From NCBI GenBank assembly GCA_035718045.1, contig DASTHV010000069.1:1-11175 (forward strand): a stretch of 11,175 nucleotides of DNA, given 5' to 3'. The stretch is from DASTHV01 sp035718045 (GTDB taxonomy: Bacteria; Patescibacteriota; Saccharimonadia; Saccharimonadales; UBA10212). The position numbers and the translations under genes were made by a program. Positions 1 through 5,271 of this stretch are shown piece by piece (the first letter of the stretch is position 1; each line of letters starts with the position of its first letter). The notes beneath the pieces are model-generated. The model saw only the letters and a program-made list of their open reading frames with translations, was not told where the DNA came from and ran no database searches.

Positions 1-2
1 GT

Positions 3-212
3 GAAAAGTGGTGGGAGCTGCCCCGTGACAGCCTGAAAGAGTGTAAACTGCTCCTGTTTAATGACGAAATTATAATTCAGCCCGACGGAAAAGTTTACAC
101 TCCCAAAATTAGTCCTATTTACTCCTTATACAAAGCAAAAAGCGACCCGAAAGTCGCTCAAAATTGCAATATGGTGGAGCTGGTGGGTACTGCCCCCACG
201 TCCGATTGGTAA
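3..212 (+). CDS. C-terminal fragment of a probable site-specific recombinase
   Basis: An open frame enters from the left edge and ends at TAA 210-212, giving 69 visible residues. It reads EKWWELPRDSLKECKLLLFN, then a segment containing QPDGKVYTPKISPIYSLYK. This LLF..(I)..(D)GKVYTPKISPIY pattern resembles the extreme C-terminus of large serine recombinases from Candidate Phyla Radiation genomes. That is recalled family knowledge and was not tested by a search. The last residues (MVELVGTAPTSDW) are read from the antisense of the tmRNA 3' end, so the gene overlaps ssrA by 41 bases. Such tails are typical of integrase genes lying next to their RNA-gene attachment site. The catalytic domain lies outside the window, so family and function remain uncertain. 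It could also be a tyrosine integrase or an unrelated protein with a read-through tail. Confidence 0.45.
   Translation, partial: EKWWELPRDSLKECKLLLFNDEIIIQPDGKVYTPKISPIYSLYKAKSDPKVAQNCNMVELVGTAPTSDW
132..158 (-). terminator. Rho-independent terminator of tmRNA
   Basis: Read on the minus strand, AGCGAC and GTCGCT pair, a U-G pair extends the stem, and a UUCG tetraloop closes it. A run of T (137-141) and further T-rich sequence follow. The hairpin lies 13 bases after the tmRNA CCA end, where an ssrA terminator is expected. On the plus strand the same bases are codons of the recombinase tail. Confidence 0.8.
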
Positions 213-584
213 CAAATTTGCTGACTACAGGCTTAGACCATTTGGATACTTGGGCCTAACCGTTAAAACGGTCAAAAGCAGCTAGGCCGCAATCCAGGAA
301 AGCTTAGCTAAGGCTCAGCGGATTACTGAGATCCTAGAGCAGCCAAATGATATGACACGCTCACCTGTTATTTGGCGTTACAAGCGGCGCGGCTAGCGTA
401 ATTAAGCGCTAACTGGTACAGCAACTGGAGCGCTCATGAAAGCCATTACAGCTTCCTTAGCACTCGCTACTGCATTTGAAATGCGGTTTGCATTTACTGG
501 TTTGATCCGGCTAACGTGCAGATCAGACCGGCCTGCCATGCGAATTTGTTAATGTGCACAATCGTCGAGCTTAAATTCAGCCCC
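172..584 (-). ncRNA. ssrA: tmRNA (transfer-messenger RNA)
   Basis: tmRNA rescues stalled ribosomes by acting first as an alanyl-tRNA and then as a short mRNA. The 5' end GGGGCTG (584-578) pairs fully with CAGCTCC next to the encoded ACCA 3' end, giving the tmRNA acceptor stem, and GCTCGACG near the 5' end matches the conserved tmRNA start. Helix 2 is visible: CGATTG (564-559) with CAATCG (208-203), and AACAAATT (550-543) with AATTTGTT (218-211). A tag frame lies between, followed by pseudoknot-like GC-rich segments. The length of 413 nt is normal for the one-piece form. Two features are odd. The T-loop (188-194, sense GGCAGTA) lacks the usual TTC..A pattern, and the D-loop position that normally holds GG has AA (572-571). 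A strong terminator follows the 3' end. The identification is firm; exact ends rest on the paired acceptor. Confidence 0.93.
402..491 (-). other. tmRNA proteolysis-tag reading frame
   Basis: The proposed resume codon GCA (491-489) is followed by AAC, as in many tmRNAs, and has the conserved U-A at -5/-4 (TAAAT before GCA). The frame runs 29 sense codons to TAA at 404-402. The tag begins A-N-R-I-S, is rich in A and V, and ends A-V-P-V-S-A. It is longer than the usual 8-15 residues and ends VSA rather than LAA. A later resume codon in the same frame would shorten it, but no later site has equally good upstream context. Confidence 0.65.
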
Positions 585-657
585 TCGTCGGAACCTACGC
601 CTTTGCCTCGTTTTGCTATTTCGCAAAAGTTTCGGCTTAAGGCTATGTCCCTCCTCT

Positions 658-698
658 CAATTTTGCAAACGGTTGCTACGCCCCGATTTGCAAAATTG
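658..698. repeat. Inverted repeat, long hairpin
   Basis: CAATTTTGCAAA (658-669) is exactly complementary to TTTGCAAAATTG (687-698). CGG/CCG extend the stem inward past a single bulged A, leaving a 10-base loop. No T-run follows on either strand, so it is not a standard intrinsic terminator. Confidence 0.75.
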
Positions 699-727
699 GA
701 AAGGATTTAGGTACCAATGAGCGGATG

Positions 728-757
728 AATTTCGGATCTGTTTGGATGGCCGAAATT
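728..757. repeat. Inverted repeat, 8-bp arms
   Basis: AATTTCGG (728-735) and CCGAAATT (750-757) form a perfect 8-bp stem around a 14-base loop. It lies between the longer hairpin at 658-698 and the start of the oxidoreductase operon. Function unknown. Confidence 0.6.
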
Positions 758-873
758 GATTGTAACGATGATATTTTAAGGTGTTATCGGGTACAAAACT
801 GGGTGTTTATTCTTCGTTTATTATACCACTCCAGCAAGATTTTGGCAATATGTTTATGGTTACGTCTCCATTA

Positions 874-879
874 TATGAT
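874..879 (+). promoter_or_regulatory. Probable -10 box of the oxidoreductase operon
   Basis: TATGAT lies 30 bases before the ATG at 910 in an AT-rich stretch, predicting transcription from about 886. No good -35 hexamer is seen at 16-18 bases (tgttta/gtttat). A loose inverted repeat, TTAAATA (884-890) and TATTTAA (901-907), lies just downstream across the leader and could be an operator. Confidence 0.4.
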
Positions 880-909
880 AAAATTAAATAGTTAAACAGG
901 TATTTAAGT

Positions 910-1581
910 ATGAAGCTACGTTTATTGGATAAGCGCCAAGAAATTAACGGTGTGGAGTCATTTGTTTTTAAACCGGAAAGCCCGCTAAATTGGCAGCCCG
1001 GCCAGTATCTGCATTACACTCTGCCCCACCCTGAGGCCGATGACCGCGGTGTGGAACGCTGGTTCACGATTTCAACCGCGCCGTATGAAAAAAATATTCA
1101 GATAACCACTCGCTTGGACGGCGAAATTGAGAGCAGTTTTAAAAAGGCGCTAGCCCAACTAAACAAGGGTGAGGAAATCGAAGCTGAAGGGCCAGGCGGC
1201 AAGTTTATCCTCAAAGAGGGCGACGTTCGTCACATCTTAATCGCTGGCGGCATCGGTATTACGCCATACCGCTCCATGCTGGCGCAGCTAATCCATGACG
1301 ATAAACCTGCCAATGCCGAACTGATTTATTTAAACCGCGACGATAGCTTTGTTTTTGGCGAAGAACTGGAGAAGTATGCCGCTACGGATAGTAGTTTTAA
1401 GCTTACCAGAGCCGTAGACAAAAAACTCACCGAGGCCGATTTTAAACCGCTGATTGATGATTCTAAGACTGTCTTTTACTTATCCGGACCGCATGGCATG
1501 GTTGAAGCCTACGAGAATATGCTGAAAAAGATGGGCCTGGCAGAAGACAGAATAAAGACTGATTACTTTCCGGGGTACTAG
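910..1581 (+). CDS. FNR-type FAD/NAD(P)-binding oxidoreductase
   Basis: A 223-residue protein of the ferredoxin-NADP reductase superfamily, predicted to pass electrons between NAD(P)H and a carrier through FAD in the cytoplasm. The FAD-binding motif is RWFTIS (50-55), a variant of RxYS/T. GPGGKFIL (94-101) follows at the domain junction, the nucleotide-binding GGIGITP lies at 113-119, and SGPHGM at 192-197 is the distal nicotinamide-site loop. It ends in an aromatic residue (DYFPGY). There is no ferredoxin or transmembrane domain, so the partner must be separate. ATG 910 follows a weak AGG-like site. The ArsR-like gene starts at the very next base after the TAG, which implies cotranscription and coupled translation. 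The partner and the preferred coenzyme cannot be told from sequence. Confidence 0.88.
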   Translation: MKLRLLDKRQEINGVESFVFKPESPLNWQPGQYLHYTLPHPEADDRGVERWFTISTAPYEKNIQITTRLDGEIESSFKKALAQLNKGEEIEAEGPGGKFILKEGDVRHILIAGGIGITPYRSMLAQLIHDDKPANAELIYLNRDDSFVFGEELEKYAATDSSFKLTRAVDKKLTEADFKPLIDDSKTVFYLSGPHGMVEAYENMLKKMGLAEDRIKTDYFPGY

Positions 1582-1896
1582 ATGTTGACTCCCGCCGAAC
1601 GCGTCCGGCTTAAGAAAATCGTTTCCGAGGATAATCAACGCTTGGCAGAGGTTTTTGATACCATAGGTGACGCCAACCGCTGCCAATTATTCAGGCTGGT
1701 CGCCAGAAGCCACCGGCTCAATGTAACCGAAGCCGCCAAAGTTTTGCGACTGTCCGTACCGCTGGCCTCGCAGCATCTGAAAATCTTAGAAAAAAACGGC
1801 CTGCTGATACGCCACAAGCTCGGAAGGGAGGTTTTTTATGGCATCAACCAGACCGACTCGTTAGTCACGGCAATCGTTAAGGTTATTCAAAGTTAA
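1582..1896 (+). CDS. ArsR-family winged-helix transcriptional regulator
   Basis: A 104-residue protein with the ArsR/SmtB winged-helix fold. DANRCQLFRLV (30-40) is the usual lead-in helix, LNVTEAAKVLRLSVPLASQH (46-65) is the helix-turn-helix with its recognition helix, and the region to 88 (GLLIRHKLGREVFYGI) is the wing. The ELCVCDL-type metal-binding motif of ArsR is absent and the only cysteine is C34. It is therefore either a non-metal sensor or uses a different site. ATG 1582 directly abuts the stop of the oxidoreductase gene, with no room for its own Shine-Dalgarno outside that gene. It probably controls its own operon; the AT-rich inverted repeat at 884-907 is a candidate operator. Confidence 0.87.
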   Translation: MLTPAERVRLKKIVSEDNQRLAEVFDTIGDANRCQLFRLVARSHRLNVTEAAKVLRLSVPLASQHLKILEKNGLLIRHKLGREVFYGINQTDSLVTAIVKVIQS

Positions 1897-1915
1897 ATAT
1901 GAAAGGATATATTGT

Positions 1916-2347
1916 ATGGTCAAAATAATAGTGGCAATTGTGGTAATAGCCGCGATTATAGGTGGGTTCTTTGCCGTTCATAAATCTTCTAATGGCGGCT
2001 TATACTCGAATTCAGCAAACAACACCGCTCAAAGCCCACCTCAAAACAGCCAATCCGCTAATACCTCGACCCAGTCAGCCGCCGCGACTATTACATTTGA
2101 CGGCAATGGTTTCAGCCCTCAAAAAGTGACTGTAAAATCTGGCGATAGTGTGGCCATAAAAAACATCTCTTCGCAGACTATGCAGTTCGATTCTGACCCG
2201 CACCCTATACATACTGACGATACTGATTTAAACGCTGGAGTAGTAAATCCCGGCCAAACTATATCTTTTACGGTTCATAAAACCGGTACCTTCGGCTATC
2301 ACGATCACTTGGACCCCAGCTTGACCGGTACGATCGTGATTCAATAA
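1916..2347 (+). CDS. Membrane-anchored cupredoxin-fold protein without the copper Cys
   Basis: A 143-residue exported protein. Residues 2-20 form one hydrophobic N-terminal segment (signal anchor). Residues 25-57 are a Ser/Asn/Gln-rich low-complexity linker, and about 58-143 is a cupredoxin-like beta sandwich (ITFDGNGFSPQKVTVKSGDS, then a segment ending GTIVIQ). In classical type-1 copper proteins the last loop holds Cys-x-x-His; here it reads FGYHDHLDPSLTG and the Cys position is Asp130. Candidate metal ligands are His96, His99, His129 and His131. It may bind copper in a type-2-like site or only scavenge it. AAAGGA (1901-1906) lies 9 bases before ATG 1916 and supports the start. It follows the ArsR-like gene by 19 bases, so it is probably in the same operon. 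Confidence 0.82.
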   Translation: MVKIIVAIVVIAAIIGGFFAVHKSSNGGLYSNSANNTAQSPPQNSQSANTSTQSAAATITFDGNGFSPQKVTVKSGDSVAIKNISSQTMQFDSDPHPIHTDDTDLNAGVVNPGQTISFTVHKTGTFGYHDHLDPSLTGTIVIQ

Positions 2348-2363
2348 GACTCCGCAGATAAAT

Positions 2364-2394
2364 TTGGACCAAGCTCGGGGCTATCTTGTATACT
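2364..2394 (+). promoter_or_regulatory. Promoter of the DoxX-like gene, probably leaderless
   Basis: TTGGAC (2364-2369) and TATACT (2389-2394) give a -35/-10 pair with a long 19-base spacer. Transcription would start at about 2401-2402, the first base of the ATG, and no Shine-Dalgarno is present. A second hexamer, TATCTT (2382-2387), is too close to the -35. Confidence 0.5.
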
Positions 2395-2401
2395 TCTGAT
2401 T

Positions 2402-2755
2402 ATGAGAAGCGTAAGCGGTAAACAATTAAGTCCGCTACTGCTACGAATCGGATTGAGTATTGTTTTGCTGTACGCCAGTATTTCTTCGCTAAAAAACCCA
2501 CAGGACTGGATCGGTTACCTGCCCCAGTTTTTGAGAAGTTCGCCCAGCGCCACAAGCCTGTTACACGTCTTTTCGATTTATGAAATCTTATTGGCGGTTT
2601 GGTTGCTGAGTGGGCGATACGTACGCTACGCGGGTCTTGTAAGCGCAGCCACATTGTTAGGGATCGTAGTGTCTAATTTTAGCCTGTTCGCAATCAGTTT
2701 CCGCGACATCGCTTTGATCTTCGCAGCATTAGCCTTAGTCGCCAGTTCGGCTTAA
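2402..2755 (+). CDS. DoxX-like small membrane protein
   Basis: A 117-residue protein with four predicted membrane segments at about 11-29, 52-70, 74-94 and 98-115. The pattern is that of DoxX-like families: a first helix LLLRIGLSIVLLYASISSL, then NPQDWIGYLPQFL, and a last helix FRDIALIFAALALVASS. DoxX relatives are linked to respiratory or thiol-redox stress, but this short form has no known activity. ATG 2402 has no upstream Shine-Dalgarno and probably begins the transcript. The stop codon overlaps the stop of the convergent MarR gene in the 4 bases 2752-2755. Confidence 0.75.
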   Translation: MRSVSGKQLSPLLLRIGLSIVLLYASISSLKNPQDWIGYLPQFLRSSPSATSLLHVFSIYEILLAVWLLSGRYVRYAGLVSAATLLGIVVSNFSLFAISFRDIALIFAALALVASSA

Positions 2756-3156
2756 GAAAGTTTTTGGGCGGCGTATTCTATAGTGGTAACTTCGCCGGCG
2801 TTGAGAATCTTTAAGAATTGCTTTTGCTGGCGACGCAGAACTTTTTGGGCTTCGTTATATTTCTGACCGCCCTTGGCGGTTAAAATGACGTCGCGCTGGC
2901 GGCTGTCCTTTTTGTTGCGCGTAATTTTCACCAAGCCCTCTTTTTTCATAGCATGTAGCTGACGGCTGACGTTGGCCTCTGTCTGTTTAAGCTCGCTGGC
3001 GATAAGGCGCTGCGAGGATGCGGTAGAGCCGGATAGGGTACTCATGATACGCGCCGCGGATAGGCCGATTCCTGTTTCCGTCTCCAGCATTTCTTCAGCT
3101 GAGTGTTGTAAAATATACGATAGATGGAGCAGGGGAGGAAATTTTGATTTAGCCAT
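2752..3156 (-). CDS. MarR-family transcriptional regulator
   Basis: A 134-residue winged-helix protein typical of MarR. N- and C-terminal helices serve for dimerisation (about 7-28 and 97-130), with a DNA-binding core at about 46-95: SQRLIASELKQTEANVSRQL, then MKKEGLVKITRNKKDSRQRD, in which the basic wing and the DxR motif (84-89) are intact. MarR proteins usually repress themselves and neighbours and are relieved by small ligands or oxidants. There is no cysteine, so a thiol switch is unlikely, and the AdcR zinc ligands are not seen. AAGGA lies 8 bases before the ATG. A palindrome at 3196-3215 overlaps its promoter and is the likely operator. The gene converges on the DoxX-like gene and shares its stop region. 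Confidence 0.88.
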   Translation of the reverse strand: MAKSKFPPLLHLSYILQHSAEEMLETETGIGLSAARIMSTLSGSTASSQRLIASELKQTEANVSRQLHAMKKEGLVKITRNKKDSRQRDVILTAKGGQKYNEAQKVLRRQQKQFLKILNAGEVTTIEYAAQKLS

Positions 3157-3175
3157 AATAATAATCCTTGTTTAC

Positions 3176-3204
3176 ATCATAAGCGTATTCCAAAAATACT
3201 TAAC
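3176..3204 (-). promoter_or_regulatory. Promoter of the marR-like gene
   Basis: On the minus strand a -10 TATGAT (3181-3176) is preceded at 16-19 bases by weak -35 candidates (TTAAGT, TTGTTA) that lie inside the palindrome at 3196-3215. A second possibility is -35 TTGACT with -10 TACGCT at 18 bases. Either way the palindrome covers the -35 region, as expected for a repressor site. Confidence 0.45.
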
Positions 3205-3279
3205 AAGTCAAGTATATCCAGAAAACAGGGTAGAGGATTTAGGATAAAGTAATCCCTATTTCCTATTTCCTATGTCCTC
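3192..3279 (+). repeat. Dispersed repeat, copy A
   Basis: This stretch aligns with the minus strand of 5272-5350. The first 23 bases (3193-3215) match at 22 positions, and ACAGGGTAGAGGATTTAGG (3225-3243) matches at 16 of 19. A CCTATGTCC end (3269-3277) is shared after a gapped TTCC/CCTA-rich part. It covers the marR-like promoter at one end and the last eight codons or so of rsmA, with its stop, at the other. Confidence 0.6.
3196..3215. promoter_or_regulatory. Palindromic operator-like site, copy 1
   Basis: ATACTTAAC (3196-3204), a 2-base centre, then GTCAAGTAT (3207-3215): a 9+9 palindrome with one mismatch. The core TTAACAAGTCAA is close to TTAACYRGTTAA, the known site of AdcR/ZitR-type MarR proteins. 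It overlaps the -35 of the marR-like gene. The same motif, perfect, occurs at 5323-5350. Confidence 0.55.
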
Positions 3280-4038
3280 ATATATTTGGTGCCAGTCCTG
3301 AAGGCTGAGGTTTTGGGCGCGAAGATCACCGTCAATGCCGGTGTTCGCTAGCAGCCTGTCGGCTTCTTCCTTACTTATATCCAAGCCAGCAGCTAAACTG
3401 CTGCGGAGTTTCTTACGCCGGCCGGCAAAGCCGGCTTTAACCACTCGAAAAAATTGCCGATTGTTTAGATTGTCAAAAAGCGGCCGGACGCGTTTTTTTA
3501 GTAAGACGACCTGTGAATCGACTTTGGGCGGCGGCACAAACAGTTCGGCGGATACCACCGGCCCTAGCTTCGGCTGGTAATAAAGCTGGACGCTGACTGC
3601 CAGCAAGCTCATCTCTCCTGGCTGGGCGCAGATTCGTTCGGCTACTTCTTTTTGGACCAGCAGGGTCATTTCCAGGGGTGGGTTAGATGATTCACTTAAG
3701 GTTCGCAATAAGTTACTGGTCAGATAATAAGGAATGTTAGCCACCACCTTATAGGCCGTAGGCAGACTCGATAGGTCGTAGCGCAGAATGTCGCCCTGGA
3801 CCACTTCCAGATTTGGCGCCTTAATCTTAATTTCCAAAGCGGCGGCTAACTTTTCGTCTAACTCCACCGCTACTACTTTACTGACTTGCTTGACCAGTTG
3901 GCGGGTTAAATCACCCAGACCAGGACCGATTTCTAAGACCGTGTCAGTTTTTTTAAGGTTAGCGGCCTCGCAGATGGCCTCTAAAGTAGCCTCATCGCTT
4001 AACCAGTGCTGACCCAGGGATTTTCTAGGTTCTACCAT
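3256..4038 (-). CDS. rsmA: 16S rRNA (adenine1518/1519-N6)-dimethyltransferase
   Basis: A 260-residue RsmA/KsgA. It dimethylates two adjacent adenines in the 3'-terminal hairpin of 16S rRNA, using S-adenosylmethionine, late in small-subunit assembly. Motifs appear in order: LGQHWL (8-13, family LGQNFL), EIGPGLGDLT (36-45, SAM loop), VAVELD (56-61), GDIL (82-85), NIPYYLTSNL (101-110, catalytic NxPY), and the C-terminal helical part FVPPPKVDSQVV with GFAGRRKKLRSSL (203-215). ATG 4038 overlaps the end of the upstream RpfB-like gene by 7 bases (ATGGTAG) and has no Shine-Dalgarno, so translation is probably coupled. The last residues, EDIGNRK, are encoded by a TAGGAAA-type repeat. Confidence 0.95.
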   Translation of the reverse strand: MVEPRKSLGQHWLSDEATLEAICEAANLKKTDTVLEIGPGLGDLTRQLVKQVSKVVAVELDEKLAAALEIKIKAPNLEVVQGDILRYDLSSLPTAYKVVANIPYYLTSNLLRTLSESSNPPLEMTLLVQKEVAERICAQPGEMSLLAVSVQLYYQPKLGPVVSAELFVPPPKVDSQVVLLKKRVRPLFDNLNNRQFFRVVKAGFAGRRKKLRSSLAAGLDISKEEADRLLANTGIDGDLRAQNLSLQDWHQIYEDIGNRK

Positions 4039-5261
4039 GACCGATACGCTAACCAGTGATTATAGGCTGGCGCCCAACCGCCGTAGGACCGGTCGGCGTA
4101 GCTTGAACACCAACGCAGCTGAGTAATCGGATTAGTGGACCAGTCGGCGCCGGCGGTGGCCATCTTGCTGCCCGGCAAGGCCTGGCACAGACCGTAGGCG
4201 CCGCTGGCATTGGCGGCGGTTGGGCGCCAGCCGGATTCATGGCTAATTATAAAGTTGGCGTAGGCGTAATCGGAGCTAGATATGCCTGCAGCGGACATGA
4301 TAGAAGTCTTATCACCGTTAATATCGATGGTAGTTCCGCGAGCCACAATCTGGGGCACGGGTGCCTGGATAATGGCTTGCTGAATGAGTTTTCGCGAAGT
4401 TTCAGCACCCTTATCATTCTTAGTTATCAGATAGACAACCGCTTGTTTACCCGGCGCGCCGACCTGCCGGACTACACTTGTGCCGAAACTCAAGCTGGCG
4501 TCTTCCACCACCTGGAGTGGCGCCGGAATCGCCTCCTCAGTGGTAACCACTTGACTGCCTTTGGCCAACACGAATACCTGCATGCCAGGCGCGATTGGCG
4601 TCTTGGAGGTCGGGCTAACCGTTTCACCGTTTTGCAGCTTTATGTGTTTTTCGTCTAGCATGCTGCCGACGGTCTTGGCCTGCGTGTAAGTAGGGACCTG
4701 GCTGCCATACAGGTTAAGCGTTATGGGCGTGGCCCGCGAAACTACCACCTGTTCGCCAATCACATTATTCTTAAGGTCGCCTTCCTGGAAAGATGCGAGA
4801 TCTTCCGGATTGATTTTAAGACCGGCGTCTTGGGCGATTACCCGGGCGCTTTTTTGAGCGGTCAAAGTTACCGTTTTGGTACTACCGTCCACGATCGTCA
4901 CCGGCCGCGCTCGGTAAACGTTAACCCTAAAATTATCTTCAACGATGGGTGTGTTGAGCGTTGGTTCCACGACGTCCTGCGGTATCAGGTGAAGTGGCAT
5001 CTTTTCAATAAGTTGACCGACCGTGGCCGCCTTGGTATCTACTGTTTGGGTCTGGCCGCTGTCAAATACGAACACTACATGCGAATCACTTGGCCTGAAG
5101 GCCGGCGTGCCGCCTTTGGCATATACCACCCCGGCTACCATAGCTATACCCAGAATTAAACCGAATATCGGCAGCAGATAAGGCCGCCGAGTAATATGCT
5201 TCCGGCTGGATTCGTGTACCTGGCGAAAAGTAAATTTTTGGAGGCGCAAAACAGATATCAT
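4032..5261 (-). CDS. RpfB-like secreted wall-lytic protein (DUF348-G5-lysozyme-like)
   Basis: A 409-residue exported protein with a basic N-terminus (RKHITRRP), a hydrophobic segment at about 28-48 (signal peptide or anchor), and three tandem DUF348-like repeats at about 61-118, 119-183 and 180-233. A G5-like domain spans about 242-309 and a C-terminal lysozyme-like domain about 330-409. The last contains SDYAYANFIISHESGWRP with Glu342 as the likely catalytic acid, then ANASGAYGLCQALPG. Cys359 and Cys385 may form a disulfide. This is the RpfB/YabE layout: cleavage of peptidoglycan during growth or resuscitation. It precedes rsmA with a 7-base overlap, the order also known from Mycobacterium (rpfB-ksgA). 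ATG 5261 lacks a Shine-Dalgarno and lies on a TATAAT, so the true start may be slightly downstream (for example TTG 5249). Confidence 0.87.
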   Translation of the reverse strand: MISVLRLQKFTFRQVHESSRKHITRRPYLLPIFGLILGIAMVAGVVYAKGGTPAFRPSDSHVVFVFDSGQTQTVDTKAATVGQLIEKMPLHLIPQDVVEPTLNTPIVEDNFRVNVYRARPVTIVDGSTKTVTLTAQKSARVIAQDAGLKINPEDLASFQEGDLKNNVIGEQVVVSRATPITLNLYGSQVPTYTQAKTVGSMLDEKHIKLQNGETVSPTSKTPIAPGMQVFVLAKGSQVVTTEEAIPAPLQVVEDASLSFGTSVVRQVGAPGKQAVVYLITKNDKGAETSRKLIQQAIIQAPVPQIVARGTTIDINGDKTSIMSAAGISSSDYAYANFIISHESGWRPTAANASGAYGLCQALPGSKMATAGADWSTNPITQLRWCSSYADRSYGGWAPAYNHWLAYRSW

Positions 5262-5268
5262 TATAGCA
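5260..5268 (-). promoter_or_regulatory. Extended -10 promoter at the rpfB-like start
   Basis: On the minus strand TGC-TATAAT is a consensus extended -10 box (TATAAT 5265-5260). It predicts a start near 5253, inside the frame as drawn from ATG 5261. No -35 is visible. If used, either a downstream codon starts translation or full-length protein comes from read-through transcripts. Confidence 0.4.
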
Positions 5269-5271
5269 AAA

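Larger units (their letters stand above)
585..909. other. Hairpin-rich intergenic region between divergent genes
   Basis: No convincing gene is seen. An open frame from 516 to 710 begins inside the tmRNA gene, and most of its first third is antisense tmRNA. The region must hold the ssrA promoter (minus) and the promoter of the oxidoreductase gene (plus). It contains three inverted repeats: 611-616 with 623-628, 658-672 with 683-698, and 728-735 with 750-757. No clear -35/-10 pair for ssrA was found. Confidence 0.6.

Noticed and set aside
141..158. The terminator hairpin read as a plus-strand terminator for the recombinase
   Set aside because: The T-run lies only on the minus-strand side, and the recombinase frame continues past it, so it serves the tmRNA.
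516..710. Open frame of 64 codons on the plus strand
   Set aside because: Its first third is antisense to the tmRNA 5' part, it has no ribosome binding site, and the rest crosses two hairpins.
702..711. AGGATTTAGG shared with the dispersed repeat (3234-3243)
   Set aside because: Only ten bases match and the flanks do not align, so chance is likely.
4055..4065. TATAAT inside the end of the RpfB-like gene as an rsmA promoter
   Set aside because: It encodes Tyr-Asn in the conserved AYNHW segment, has no -35, and rsmA is already overlapped by the upstream gene.
4239..4658. Open frame of 139 codons on the plus strand
   Set aside because: Lies wholly opposite the RpfB-like gene, whose domains are clear; composition is that of a shadow frame.
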